Shown here piece by piece: positions 1 through 8,661 of a stretch of 64,000 nt of DNA (position 1 is the first letter of the stretch; every line of letters begins with the position of its first letter). The position numbers were made by a program, and so were the translations under genes. This DNA is from Acidobacteriota bacterium (GTDB lineage: Bacteria; Acidobacteriota; Terriglobia; Terriglobales; Acidobacteriaceae): assembly GCA_021846275.1 (NCBI GenBank), contig JAJZBZ010000001.1, positions 124,001 to 188,000 on the forward strand, given 5' to 3'. The notes under the pieces are model-generated. The model saw only the letters and a list, made by a program, of their open reading frames with translations, made no database searches and was not told the origin of the DNA.

Positions 1-747
1 CTTTCCCTCGCAATTCAGACGGGCGAACATATCGCCATCCTCGGCCCCAACGGTTGCGGAAAATCCACGCTGATTCGCACACTCACCTGTGAACTCTATC
101 CCCTTGTGCGCCCGGAAACAGAACTGCAAATCTTCGGGAAAAACCGCTGGGACGTCACGCAGCTTCGACGACATTTTGGAGTGGTCTCCGACAATGTTCC
201 CGGCCATCAGGGCTACTCCGGCACGGCGGACACGGCCGGATGTCTGACAGGGCGCACGACAGGTTTGAATGCGACCCTGGCGGGCTTTTTTTCGGCCTCG
301 ACGCTCTGGCCGCACCTGCAAATCACCGACGCCATGCGCGAAGCGGCACACGAAGCTCTTGCTCGCATCGACGCCACACATTTGGCCGAACGCTTCGTGG
401 GCGAGATGTCGGCCGGTGAAAAACGGCGCATCCTCATCGCGCGCGCACTTGTTCATCGTCCCAGCCAACTGCTGCTTGACGAACCGTCGAACGCGCTCGA
501 CATTGCAGCGCAGCGTGAGCTTCGCGAAGCCCTGCGGCGTCTGGCTGCGGACGGCATCGGGATCATTCTGGTCACGCATCACCTGGCCGATATTCTGCCT
601 AAGATTGATCGTGTTCTGCTGATGCGCGACGGGCGTATCCTTGCCGATGGCCCGCGTGGCGAATTGTTGACGGCTGCCCGGCTGAGCGAGCTGTTTCAGA
701 CTGAGGTGCGCATCGGCCACGACGGCGAGTGGCTGCATACGTGGTGA
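1..747 (+). CDS. ABC transporter ATP-binding protein (5' partial)
   Basis: Nucleotide-binding subunit of an ABC system. The reading frame is already open at base 1, so the start lies outside the window. The visible 248 residues contain Walker A GPNGCGKST near residues 14-22, a degenerate signature (MSAGEKRR), Walker B LLLDEPSNALD and the switch histidine in VTHHL. The spacing and the EPSNALD form resemble the YlmA/ModF-like cytosolic ATPase group, but no permease is visible, so the substrate is unknown. It ends 18 bp from the convergent M20 peptidase gene. The ABC ATPase call is firm; the subfamily is a guess. Confidence 0.88.
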   Translation, partial: LSLAIQTGEHIAILGPNGCGKSTLIRTLTCELYPLVRPETELQIFGKNRWDVTQLRRHFGVVSDNVPGHQGYSGTADTAGCLTGRTTGLNATLAGFFSASTLWPHLQITDAMREAAHEALARIDATHLAERFVGEMSAGEKRRILIARALVHRPSQLLLDEPSNALDIAAQRELREALRRLAADGIGIILVTHHLADILPKIDRVLLMRDGRILADGPRGELLTAARLSELFQTEVRIGHDGEWLHTW

Positions 748-765
748 CTGCCGTAACGCTTAAGT

Positions 766-1806
766 TTATTTCTGCGCTGACTCCATCAGTTGCCGCGCCA
801 GACGCTCGTAGAGATCGACGGCTTCGACCAGTTCGCTCTTGGCAATTCGCTCGTGCGGCGTGTGTGCAACGTGAATGGAGCCGGGGCCAAGCAGCAGTGG
901 CTCGCCCCATTTCGTCAACTGTGGAATATCCGTGGTGAACTTGGCAACCATCGTTGGAAATCCCTCCAGTGTGCGCAGTCGAACGAATGGAATTTCGAGC
1001 GGAAACTCGACCTCGGCCAATCCCTCCGCCGCACGAAGCAACGCCGCGCGAGTCTCGGATGCGTCTCCGACGAGGCGAATCAGCAACTGCGCGGAAGCCT
1101 GATCGGCAATCACATTGGGCGCGCGTCCACCTTCAATCTGCCCAATGTTCATCGTGCTTTCGCCCACATCGTCAGAGACCGGAAGCGGAATCTCCAGCAT
1201 GCGAGACAACGCCGCGACCAGCTTATGCACGGCCGAATCGCCCAACTCCGGATAAGCCGAATGCGCCATCCGTCCAGATGCGCGAACAAGCGCGCGCAAG
1301 GCACCCTTTGAGGCGATGGCGAGCCGGTTATCAGTCGGTTCGCCATTGATGAGCCATCGGCTTCCCTTCGCGCGCTCGTTGGCCACTTTTGCCCCTGCGG
1401 AATCCCGCTCCTCGCCGGCAACAAACAGCAGTCCAACCGAAAATCCGGCGGCGCGCAGGCGATCAGCAGCTGCAATCTGCGCCGCTGCAATTCCCTTCGC
1501 ATCGCAGACGCCGCGTCCATGAAGGAACTCATCGTCCTCGCGCAGCGGCAGATAGGGTGGCACGGTGTCGAGGTGCGTGGAAAAGACAAGCTCCGGCTTG
1601 TTCACACGTGGTCCCGCGTACACGTTCCAGCGCTTCGCCAGTATGCCGCTTTCGGCAGGCTGCGGAACTTCCATCATTTCCACGATCCAGTCCCGGCGTC
1701 GCAGCCAGTCCGCGAGAAACTCCATCACCGCGGCCTCGTTGTAGGTCGTTGACTCAATCGCAACCAGATCGCGCGTCAGCGCCAGCACATCCACATCGCC
1801 GCCCAT
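766..1806 (-). CDS. M20 family metallopeptidase (ArgE/DapE/acetylornithine deacetylase-like)
   Basis: Zinc-dependent amidohydrolase of the M20 clan, 346 aa. Visible metal-site motifs are STHLDTVPP (His78 ligand), GRGVCDAKG (bridging Asp102), GEERDS (catalytic and ligand glutamates) and a C-terminal LGPGSIHVAHTPHE with the last histidine ligand. The dimerisation domain sits between the GEERDS and C-terminal motifs. The family includes acetylornithine, acetyl-lysine and succinyl-diaminopimelate deacylases and aminoacylases. No arginine or lysine genes adjoin it, so the substrate is undecided. It is transcribed divergently from the alpha/beta hydrolase gene, with about 125 bp between starts. Confidence 0.88.
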   Translation of the reverse strand: MGGDVDVLALTRDLVAIESTTYNEAAVMEFLADWLRRRDWIVEMMEVPQPAESGILAKRWNVYAGPRVNKPELVFSTHLDTVPPYLPLREDDEFLHGRGVCDAKGIAAAQIAAADRLRAAGFSVGLLFVAGEERDSAGAKVANERAKGSRWLINGEPTDNRLAIASKGALRALVRASGRMAHSAYPELGDSAVHKLVAALSRMLEIPLPVSDDVGESTMNIGQIEGGRAPNVIADQASAQLLIRLVGDASETRAALLRAAEGLAEVEFPLEIPFVRLRTLEGFPTMVAKFTTDIPQLTKWGEPLLLGPGSIHVAHTPHERIAKSELVEAVDLYERLARQLMESAQK

Positions 1807-1931
1807 TCCATCTCCTGAAGTTCATGCCCGATACGCATCCCGGTCATGAGCCTGTTCCCAGCCAGCATATCGCAGCCCGCGCGGGAGCATCGCGCAACAG
1901 GTCCATTCCTTCAGGCGCTATCATCCTTGCT

Positions 1932-2663
1932 ATGGACAGTGCCGCGCAGCAGCCAGCCGAACACGCAACTCTGCGCTCGTTATTTCTCGATGGACCGGCT
2001 GGGCGGCTGGAAGCTCTGCTCGATCCGGGCGTGATCGCGTCGTCGCGAGAAACAATTCGCTGCGCCGTCGCGCTTGCGCATCCTCATCCGCTCGGCGGCG
2101 GCTCCATGCACAACAAGGTGGTCTACCACGCGGCGCGCGTCTTTCGCGACCTGGGGTGGCCGACACTGCGCTTCAACTTTCGCGGTGTTGGACTGAGCGA
2201 GGGCGCTCACGATGGCCTCGCTGAGTCGGAAGATTTCCTTGCAGCGCTCGACTGGCTCGGCGCTGCGTTACATTTGCCTCTGCTTGCGGCGGGATTCTCG
2301 TTTGGCGCGGCGATGATGCTGTCCGCCGTTCCTCAGCAACAGGATGTCGCAGCCTGCCTGGCCCTGGGACTGCCGCTGCATTCACCGAATCAGAGATACG
2401 CGTATCCGCAGCTTGCCGACTGGCACCTGCCAACGCTTTTTCTTTCCGGCGAACGAGACGTTTTTGCTTCGCCGATGGAACTCGCTGCCGCTGTGAAACC
2501 CGCATCCGTCCACGCCAGGCTCCAGATTCTTCCCGACTCCGATCACTTCTTCACCGGCCATCTCGGCGCGATGCAGGATGCGATTCACGCCTGGGTCCAT
2601 CGCGAAATCCTGCCGCTGCCGGCGCGCGCGACAACAACCGGACCTGCGGTTGCAGAACAATGA
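1932..2663 (+). CDS. Alpha/beta hydrolase
   Basis: Predicted cytosolic serine hydrolase of 243 aa. It shows AHPHPLGGGSMHNKVV near the oxyanion region, FNFRGVGLSEG, the nucleophile elbow GFSFGAAM, a later acid-bearing strand (FLSGERDVF) and a C-terminal catalytic His in DSDHFF. This pattern matches the small COG2945-type alpha/beta hydrolases. The longer open frame upstream runs antisense through the M20 gene, so I chose the ATG at 1932, which gives the normal family length. Its stop overlaps the next start as ATGA, implying translational coupling with glycerate kinase. The substrate is unknown. Confidence 0.85.
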   Translation: MDSAAQQPAEHATLRSLFLDGPAGRLEALLDPGVIASSRETIRCAVALAHPHPLGGGSMHNKVVYHAARVFRDLGWPTLRFNFRGVGLSEGAHDGLAESEDFLAALDWLGAALHLPLLAAGFSFGAAMMLSAVPQQQDVAACLALGLPLHSPNQRYAYPQLADWHLPTLFLSGERDVFASPMELAAAVKPASVHARLQILPDSDHFFTGHLGAMQDAIHAWVHREILPLPARATTTGPAVAEQ

Positions 2664-4057
2664 GCGCCGAATCTCTCGCATCTCTGCGCGCCGACGCGCT
2701 CCATATCCTGCGCGGCACGCTCGCCGACTGCTCCATCCCTGCGGCGATGCAGCGAACGCTGCGCTGCGACGGTGCGATCCTGCATCGGTTGCGCGCAGAA
2801 GACAGAGGTGGCGTTCCGCGGTCAGGGGCTGGCCCTGCGCAGATCGAACTCGCACGGTTTTCTCGATTCTTCGTTGTTGCCATCGGCAAAGCCGCCTGCC
2901 CGATGCTGGACAGTCTGCAAGCGATTCTCCCGGATGGACTGCCGCTGCGCGGTGTCTGCGCCGGACCTGCTTTGCCAAATCATTGCCGCGCCAACATTCG
3001 ATACTTTGCCGCCGGGCATCCACTGCCCAACGCTGACTCCTTCGCCGCCGCACAAGCTGCGCTGGAGCTTCTTCGGGACGCGGATGAGTACACGCTGGTT
3101 TTCTTCCTGATCTCCGGCGGCGGATCGTCGCTCTGCGAGCTTCCGCTTGACTCAGAGATCACGCTGGACGAGGCTCGGGCATTTCACCAGGAGCTGATTG
3201 GCTGCGGCGCGTCCATCGCGGAGATCAATACGATTCGCCGGCAGTTTTCCGCAGTGAAAGGTGGGCAACTGGCGCACACAGCCGGGCAGGCGGCGCAGTT
3301 TTCGCTTTTTATTTCCGATGTTCCTACGCAGCATCTGGAGGCGATCGCCTCCGGTCCCACGCTGCCACCGCGAGCTGGAGAAAAAAACGTCGCGGAAATT
3401 TTCTCCCGTCATCAACTGCTCGCCGCATTCCCGCCTGCCATCCGTCGCTTCTTCGAGAAACAATTTCAGACTGACGAAGCATCCACTGCATTGCTTGCCG
3501 CAGATGCCTCCGCCAACGCCGAGCGTCGGTTTCACGATCTTCTGCTTTCGTCGGAGGATGTTGCTGTCGCCGCGCAGCGGCGCGCCCACACGCTTGGCTA
3601 CCGGGCGGTCATCGAAAACGGTTGTGATGACTGGGATGCGGAGGATGCGGCGCGTTTTCTGTTGCAGCAGCTTGCTTCCTTCGATGCAAGAACAGAGCGA
3701 GTCTGCCTGATCTCAACGGGCGAGGTCACTGTGCGGCTTGGTTCGACACGGGGCAGAGGCGGGCGCAATCAGCATTTCGCGCTGGAGATGGCTCGACTGC
3801 TGGGGCAGGCCAGAAGGGATCGCTCGACTGTCGCACTCAGCGCGGGCACGGACGGCATCGACGGCAACAGTCCGGCTGCCGGAGCCATCGTGGACGGAGA
3901 GACTTTTGCTCGTGCTGCGCTAATCGGACTCGATCCGGATGCGGCACTGCGCGAGCACGATGCCTGGCCACTGTTCGAAGCGCTCCACGACGCGATCATC
4001 ACGGGTCCGACGGGTAATAATCTGCGCGATCTGCGATTGCTGCTGTCAGCGTCGTGA
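2660..4057 (+). CDS. Glycerate 2-kinase (MOFRL family)
   Basis: Type-2 glycerate kinase, 465 aa, expected to phosphorylate D-glycerate to 2-phosphoglycerate and so link glyoxylate/serine/sugar-acid breakdown to lower glycolysis. Recognisable motifs are IGKAACPML, GHPLPN, SGGGSSL, and the C-terminal MOFRL region with TGEVTVRL, GRGGRNQHFAL and AGTDGIDGNSPAAGA. It is full length for GckA/TtuD proteins. The start overlaps the upstream hydrolase stop by 4 nt, so the two are probably one transcript. Downstream lie two strong hairpins shared with the convergent stress operon. Confidence 0.92.
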   Translation: MSAESLASLRADALHILRGTLADCSIPAAMQRTLRCDGAILHRLRAEDRGGVPRSGAGPAQIELARFSRFFVVAIGKAACPMLDSLQAILPDGLPLRGVCAGPALPNHCRANIRYFAAGHPLPNADSFAAAQAALELLRDADEYTLVFFLISGGGSSLCELPLDSEITLDEARAFHQELIGCGASIAEINTIRRQFSAVKGGQLAHTAGQAAQFSLFISDVPTQHLEAIASGPTLPPRAGEKNVAEIFSRHQLLAAFPPAIRRFFEKQFQTDEASTALLAADASANAERRFHDLLLSSEDVAVAAQRRAHTLGYRAVIENGCDDWDAEDAARFLLQQLASFDARTERVCLISTGEVTVRLGSTRGRGGRNQHFALEMARLLGQARRDRSTVALSAGTDGIDGNSPAAGAIVDGETFARAALIGLDPDAALREHDAWPLFEALHDAIITGPTGNNLRDLRLLLSAS

Positions 4058-4076
4058 ACGCCGCGGCGCAAAAAAA

Positions 4077-4096
4077 GCGGTGGCCGAAGCCACCGC
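4077..4096 (-). terminator. Intrinsic terminator of the sigma/anti-sigma/Spy-like operon
   Basis: A perfect 8-bp stem (4077-4084 with 4089-4096) closes a CGAA loop. On the minus strand it is followed by a run of seven T (A-run 4070-4076 on the plus strand). It therefore suits transcripts reading leftward from the Spy-like gene, and may also slow plus-strand transcription leaving the glycerate kinase gene. Confidence 0.8.
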
Positions 4097-4161
4097 AATG
4101 CTCTCTGCTTTGTTGTATTGCCAGCAGACACAAGGAAACGCATTCGTCTCTCATTGTGTCT

Positions 4162-4189
4162 GTTTGCCTGGCTTGACAGCCAGGCAAAC
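4162..4189. terminator. Second hairpin in the convergent intergenic region
   Basis: An 11-bp perfect inverted repeat (4162-4172 and 4179-4189) with loop TTGACA. There is no clear U-tract on either side, so it may be an mRNA 3'-end stabiliser or transcription pause rather than a classical terminator. Confidence 0.5.
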
Positions 4190-4244
4190 CGTCCCCGCGC
4201 CACTCGCTCCGCGCGGCAAATCCCGATGGTTTTCCGTGGAGCAA

Positions 4245-4844
4245 TTACTGCGGCGGCGGATTCCCATTATTGGGCGCAGGAGGCAGATTGGCACCATTCG
4301 GACCGCCGTCGCCTGCTCCACTGGTTGCGCCTCCCATGCGGCCCATCCTGTTCATTGGCCTGTTCATCCCATTCATCCCGTTCATCCGCTGATCTGCCAT
4401 CTGAGCGCGGCGCTCGGCAATTAACTGTCGCATCTGTTGCCACTGCGCAGTCGTCAGTTGATGGCGAATGTCGAGCAGCAATTTCGCATTGGCCTTTTCC
4501 AGTTCCGCGCGCGCCTCGGCGACCTTGCTCACCTGCTCCATGACAGCGGCATCATTTGGTTCATCGGCATTCACCAGCGGCTCCAGTTCAATCTCGGCCT
4601 TCTGCAGATTGGCCCGCAGGTCCACCAGATGCAATCGATGCTGTTGCAGGATTCCATTCATCCGTTCCCGCTGCTCCTGCGTCAGACCGAACCGCTGCAC
4701 CAGCATGGGACGATCCCACCACTTGCCGCCCAGCCCCAGCCCCATCATCGGACCACCTGCGGCGGCCTGTTGGGCAAGCAGTCCGTGACCGCATCCCACC
4801 ATCAACACCAGGGCAAGCACAACAAACAACCATTTCTGTCTCAT
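4245..4844 (-). CDS. Spy/CpxP-like periplasmic LTXXQ protein with Met-rich tail
   Basis: Probable exported chaperone or metal-sensor protein of about 199 aa. I chose the start MRQKWLFVV, directly before a hydrophobic signal segment; ATGs 3 and 18 codons upstream are also possible. The segment contains MVGC, so a lipoprotein is possible; otherwise cleavage follows LLAQ. The mature part has GLTQEQRERMNGIL, a Spy-family LTxxQ box, then helices with a second such box (LTTAQWQQM). The tail near RMNGMNGMNRPMNRMGRM is methionine-rich and then Pro/Asn-rich. It lies 75 bp downstream of the anti-sigma gene, so it is a likely target or component of this envelope stress operon. Confidence 0.8.
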   Translation of the reverse strand: MRQKWLFVVLALVLMVGCGHGLLAQQAAAGGPMMGLGLGGKWWDRPMLVQRFGLTQEQRERMNGILQQHRLHLVDLRANLQKAEIELEPLVNADEPNDAAVMEQVSKVAEARAELEKANAKLLLDIRHQLTTAQWQQMRQLIAERRAQMADQRMNGMNGMNRPMNRMGRMGGATSGAGDGGPNGANLPPAPNNGNPPPQ

Positions 4845-4919
4845 CTCTGCCATCTCCGTCCATTTGTCTGCGCGTCCAGCCTCGAAGTAAGGAATCATCG
4901 TTCTTCGAGTGCCGTCGCC

Positions 4920-5435
4920 CTACCGCTCCGCAGAGTCGCTCATCCAACCCGCCATGGGAGCCAGCGCCTTCGGCGTCCCTTGCGCAATATCGCTGTCAAT
5001 TCCCGCCAGCAGCTTCTCATCGGAATCATCGGCATCGCCGCTGGCTTTGTTCGAGATTGGGGCCATGCTCGCCTCCAGCGTGGTCGGCTGATTTTCCCTC
5101 GAAGCGCTGTCCGTGGTCGCAGGAGCCGCATGCGTCGCCTCCGCGGTCGGTGGCGCGCTCTGCCGCACGGCCACAGCCTGCGCCATCTGGCGAGGTTCGG
5201 TTTTGTGTCCGCTGGTCAGCATCAGCGCCGCCAGCGCGCAGGCCGCAACGGTGGCTCCAGCCGCGCCTGCGGCCATCCACCAGGAAAGCCATGCAGGCGT
5301 CGGGCGACCCGCGCGCCTCGCGCCGGACTCCACGCGCGCTGCTTCCTTTTCGCTCCAGGCCGTCACACTCTGGCGGAAGCTGCGAATAGCCTGCTCCATC
5401 TCTTCCTCAGAAACCTGTTTCGTATTCCGGTTCAT
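4920..5435 (-). CDS. Putative membrane-anchored anti-sigma factor
   Basis: 171 aa. An N-terminal cytosolic region (MNRNTKQVSEEEMEQAI) is followed by one transmembrane helix (about residues 48-68, WWMAAGAAGATVAACALAAL) and a low-complexity Ala/Thr/Ser-rich outer domain. The topology and the ATGA overlap with the upstream ECF sigma gene are the basis for the call. I see no HxxxCxxC zinc anti-sigma motif, so it is not a canonical ZAS protein. The frame is open further upstream only because it runs antisense through the sigma gene. A simple bitopic accessory protein cannot be excluded. Confidence 0.7.
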   Translation of the reverse strand: MNRNTKQVSEEEMEQAIRSFRQSVTAWSEKEAARVESGARRAGRPTPAWLSWWMAAGAAGATVAACALAALMLTSGHKTEPRQMAQAVAVRQSAPPTAEATHAAPATTDSASRENQPTTLEASMAPISNKASGDADDSDEKLLAGIDSDIAQGTPKALAPMAGWMSDSAER

Positions 5436-6019
5436 TGCCGTCCCCCCAGTTCCTCGCGCACGCGCCCCGTCGCGCGCGACAAGTGTGCCTTCACCGTTCC
5501 CTCGCTCAAACCCATTGCCGCCGCAATCTCGGCGATCTCCATCTCTTCCACATGACGCAGCAGAAAGATTGAACGCTGTCGTCCGCTCAGCTTTTCTACT
5601 GCCTGCCAGACCAGCTTTACCTGCTGTCGCGCGGCCACCTGCTGCTCGGGCGTCGATGCTTCGCTGGGCAGCCAGTTCCCCGCTTCGCTCACGTCCACGG
5701 CATTCGTCGTTGTCTGCCGCCAGAACTGCAACCGGCGATTGCGCCATTGATCCTTCTGCAGATTGATGGCGATCCGCAGCAGCCACGTCAAAACCCTGGA
5801 ATCTCCGCGAAAACTGTTCCAATTCCGATACGCCTTCATCAGGCAGTCCTGAGTCAGCGTCTCGGCCAGTTCGGCGTCCCGCGTGGAGGAGAGCAAAAAT
5901 CGAAAGATCTGCGGCCGGTATTCCCGTGCCACCTGATCAAAATCCGCCCTGTCGGGCGCTTCTTTTGTGGCCATCCATTGCTCGCTTATATGGCCCGGCA
6001 TTGTCGTCGTCGCCGCCAT
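5432..6019 (-). CDS. ECF-type RNA polymerase sigma factor
   Basis: Sigma-70 family protein of about 195 aa from the chosen start. Region 2 is visible as FDQVAREYRPQIFRFL, DAELAETLTQDCLMKAYRN and WLLRIAINLQKDQWRNR. Region 4 is visible as VEKLSGRQRSIFLLRHVEEM with the helix-turn-helix IAEIAAAMGLSEGTVKAHLSRA. Candidate ATGs lie at 6094, 6019 and 5974 and none has a strong Shine-Dalgarno; 5974 would trim 15 residues. The stop overlaps the anti-sigma start (ATGA), and the operon continues to the Spy-like gene, suggesting an envelope-stress regulon. Confidence 0.88.
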   Translation of the reverse strand: MAATTTMPGHISEQWMATKEAPDRADFDQVAREYRPQIFRFLLSSTRDAELAETLTQDCLMKAYRNWNSFRGDSRVLTWLLRIAINLQKDQWRNRRLQFWRQTTTNAVDVSEAGNWLPSEASTPEQQVAARQQVKLVWQAVEKLSGRQRSIFLLRHVEEMEIAEIAAAMGLSEGTVKAHLSRATGRVREELGGRQ

Positions 6020-6251
6020 CTCAACTTCATCAGACGTGTCTTCCTTCTGCTGGTTTACATCTCGCAGGCGGCTTTTTCCAGTTCGGAGGCTCATTTTTTC
6101 GCGACCTGCCGTCCACCCTCCCCGCGCGCCGACTGCTACACTGCTGGCGGGAATGCATCCGTCCCGTTCGTTTGCATCTGGCAGCCTGCCATAGAACACG
6201 CTTGCGCTGCGTCCTTCTCCGTTTCTTTTGCTTTGTGCCACCGAGGATTTT

Positions 6252-6977
6252 ATGCGACTGCCCGAACTACGCGCTCAGGTACTCGATGCCAACCGACAGA
6301 TTGCCGCTCGTGGCCTTGCGCTCCACACCTTCGGCAACGCCAGCGGGATTTTCCGCCCGGCGGACGGCGGCGAAGCGATGGTCGCAATCAAGCCAAGCGG
6401 CGTTGCTTATGACGCTCTGACGGCAGCCGATCTGGTGCTGACGCGACTGGACGGCTCCATCGTCGAAGGCTCACTCCGTCCATCGAGCGACCTGGATACC
6501 CACCTTGATCTCTACCGTGCCTTCCCACAGATTGGCGGCATCGTTCACACGCATTCGGAGTTCGCCACCGTATGGGCGCAGTCCGGCAAGCCAATTCCCT
6601 GCCTCGGCACCACGCACGCCGACTACTTCCATGGTTCGGTTCCAGTCACTGGCTACCTGACCGAAACCGCCGTCAGCAGAGGCTACGTGCTGGAGACCGG
6701 CCGCCTGATTACGAATCACTTTGCCGAGCACAAGCTTGATCCCATCGCAACTCCCGGCGTGCTCGTTGTCGGTCATGCGCCGTTTGCCTGGGGTCGCACG
6801 CCTGCCGAGGCCGTCGAACACGCGGATCTGCTGGAGTTCATCGCCCGCCTGGCCTGGCGCACCACGCTGCTCGGACTCGCCGGAAAGCCGCTTCCGGGTT
6901 ACATTGCCAAACATCACCACCAGCGCAAGCACGGGCCGAATGCAACCTATGGACAGCGCAAGCCGGAACATCGATAG
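6252..6977 (+). CDS. araD: L-ribulose-5-phosphate 4-epimerase-like class II aldolase
   Basis: 241 aa, class II aldolase/adducin fold with zinc. It carries FGNASG, KPSGV, PSSDLDTHLDLYRAFP, the zinc HTHSEFATVWAQ, GTTHADYFHG and a C-terminal YGQR, all typical of AraD/UlaF/SgbE enzymes that interconvert L-ribulose 5-phosphate and D-xylulose 5-phosphate. The length fits the roughly 230-aa family. The ATG at 6252 has a GAGG six bases upstream; the frame opens eight codons earlier without support. No other arabinose genes are nearby, so the physiological pentose is uncertain. The asparaginase gene follows 101 bp later. Confidence 0.88.
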   Translation: MRLPELRAQVLDANRQIAARGLALHTFGNASGIFRPADGGEAMVAIKPSGVAYDALTAADLVLTRLDGSIVEGSLRPSSDLDTHLDLYRAFPQIGGIVHTHSEFATVWAQSGKPIPCLGTTHADYFHGSVPVTGYLTETAVSRGYVLETGRLITNHFAEHKLDPIATPGVLVVGHAPFAWGRTPAEAVEHADLLEFIARLAWRTTLLGLAGKPLPGYIAKHHHQRKHGPNATYGQRKPEHR

Positions 6978-7078
6978 GGCAAGCGCGTTTAGACTTCCAG
7001 CTTCGAGGCACGCTGTTCGCAACGCGTCCATTGGGTCATTTCCGGAATCCGTCGTCGCTCGCTGTCAGGAGGATTTGC

Positions 7079-8308
7079 ATGGCCACCACCCGTCGTCGTT
7101 TTCTCTCCGCAAGTGCCATGCTCGCCGCTGGCCTGCGCGGTCGGCTCCGCGCCGACGCCCCGGACCAAAAGACTGCCATCCCGGCGCTGAAGCCGCCGAC
7201 GCATCCGGTCATCATCACACGCGAAACTGGCGACGAAACCATCCGTCAGGCCTACGCGATGCTGCTGCGCGGCGAAGATACTCTGGAAGCGGCGATCCAC
7301 ATTTGCCAGGGGCGCGAAGACGATCCGAACGATCACAGCGTCGGACTCGGAGGGCTGCCGAACGAGGATGGCGTTGTTGAACTGGACGCCTGCCTGATGC
7401 ATGGGCCGACCCGGCAGGCAGGCTCGGTCGGAGCCGTCACCAATATCCGCCATGCGGCGCGCCTGGCCCGCACCGTGATGGAACAGACCTGGCATGTGAT
7501 GATTGTTGGCCGGGGCGCGGAGCGTTTTGCCGTGGATGAGGGATTTCCGCGCGAGAACCTGCTCACCGACGACGCGCGCAAAATGTGGCTGCTCTGGAAG
7601 GAGCATGGAACCGGATGGTGGGGGCCGGGACTGGACAATCCAAAGTGGAAACCGGAAGCGCCTGCTGGCAGTTCACCGCGCGCCGCCTTGCTGCCGCGCC
7701 ATCCCGCGCCGGAACAGATGTCGATGGTCACCGGACGCTTGCGCGATCTATACGCGCAGGCGGACCGGATGGGCATTCCGGCGCGACTGCGACATGAAGC
7801 TGCGATGCAGGTGCTGTGGCCGACGACGGGCACCATCCACGTCTCAGCGTTGAATACAAAGGGGGAGCTTTCCGGCGCGACGACCACGTCCGGACTGGCA
7901 TGGAAGATTCCCGGTCGCCTCGGCGACTCGCCCATCATCGGCGCCGGATGTTTTACGGATCCGGAGATCGGCTCGGCCGGAGCAACCGGCAACGGCGAGG
8001 AAAACATCAAGGTCTGCGGCGCGCACACCATCGTGGACGCAATGCGCCAGGGTGCCTCCCCGCGCGAAGCGGGCATGGAAGCTCTGCGCCGCATCGCGCG
8101 CAACTACAACAACGACATGACGAGGCTGCGCTATCTGGACATGATCTACTACATCCTGCGCCGCGATGGGGCCTATGCCGGGGTCTCGCTGTGGAGCAGC
8201 CGTGGCGACGGCGCGCGCAAGACCTACGTGGTTCACGATGGCACCCAGCGCACGCTGGAAGTCGATTATTTGTTTGAAGGGATTAGCCAGAGTATTCACC
8301 CGTTCTGA
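7079..8308 (+). CDS. N4-(beta-N-acetylglucosaminyl)-L-asparaginase / isoaspartyl-peptidase family
   Basis: Ntn-hydrolase precursor of 409 aa with a twin-arginine-like leader (TRRRFLSASAMLAAG), so probably exported folded. The family self-cleaves before a threonine that becomes the nucleophile. Here the site reads PTTGTIHVSAL with Thr252, followed by SGATTTSGLAWKIPGRLGDSPIIGAG and GATGNGEE, the substrate-pocket and GDSPI signatures. The classical HDTI box is GTIH, so the residue before the nucleophile is Gly, not Asp; I recall a bacterial subgroup with this form. The start has a strong AGGAGG seven bases upstream. Confidence 0.88.
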   Translation: MATTRRRFLSASAMLAAGLRGRLRADAPDQKTAIPALKPPTHPVIITRETGDETIRQAYAMLLRGEDTLEAAIHICQGREDDPNDHSVGLGGLPNEDGVVELDACLMHGPTRQAGSVGAVTNIRHAARLARTVMEQTWHVMIVGRGAERFAVDEGFPRENLLTDDARKMWLLWKEHGTGWWGPGLDNPKWKPEAPAGSSPRAALLPRHPAPEQMSMVTGRLRDLYAQADRMGIPARLRHEAAMQVLWPTTGTIHVSALNTKGELSGATTTSGLAWKIPGRLGDSPIIGAGCFTDPEIGSAGATGNGEENIKVCGAHTIVDAMRQGASPREAGMEALRRIARNYNNDMTRLRYLDMIYYILRRDGAYAGVSLWSSRGDGARKTYVVHDGTQRTLEVDYLFEGISQSIHPF

Positions 8309-8464
8309 TTGACATACGGCTGGTGGGATGCCCCGCGCTGAGGTCGGGAAGGTTTTCCACAGGTTATCTGGTTCAGGATGCCTGGCCGTATTCCATCCCG
8401 CCGCAGCAAATCGATTCGTGATCGGATATACGGAAAGACGGATTGATGTATGATTTTTGGTATA

Positions 8465-8478
8465 CAAGCGCTCGCTTG
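8465..8478. promoter_or_regulatory. Palindrome, candidate activator (UAS) site
   Basis: CAAGCG-CT-CGCTTG, 6-bp perfect arms, centred about 160 bp before the transcription start predicted from the sigma-54 element. That is the usual distance for an NtrC-type enhancer, but there is only one copy and no known consensus for this regulator. Confidence 0.35.
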
Positions 8479-8606
8479 GCAACCCTCGCGCAGAGCACAA
8501 GATGCGCGATGGCAAACGCACAATTGCGGCTCATAGCATAGATGGTGTGGCATTTCGGTCACAGCAGTCCGGGCAGTGACCCGCTCGTTTCAGCATCGTC
8601 TAATAG

Positions 8607-8622
8607 TGGCACGAAACGTGCA
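8607..8622 (+). promoter_or_regulatory. Candidate sigma-54 promoter
   Basis: TGGCACG-AAAC-GTGCA matches the -24/-12 consensus TGGCACG-N4-TTGCA with one mismatch. The invariant GG (8608-8609) and GC (8620-8621) are exactly 10 bases apart. This predicts transcription from about 8633, 29 bases before the kinase start. The downstream gene pair encodes an NtrC-type activator, which makes autoregulation plausible. Confidence 0.65.
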
Positions 8623-8661
8623 TACGGAAGCAGGTTCAGGACAATATAGGACTTACTTTAG

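Larger units (their letters stand above)
8309..8661. other. Non-coding regulatory region upstream of the sensor kinase
   Basis: 353 bp with no credible gene, locally less GC-rich than the flanks. It holds a candidate sigma-54 promoter and an upstream palindrome, listed separately. No strong Shine-Dalgarno precedes the kinase ATG at 8662. Confidence 0.7.
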
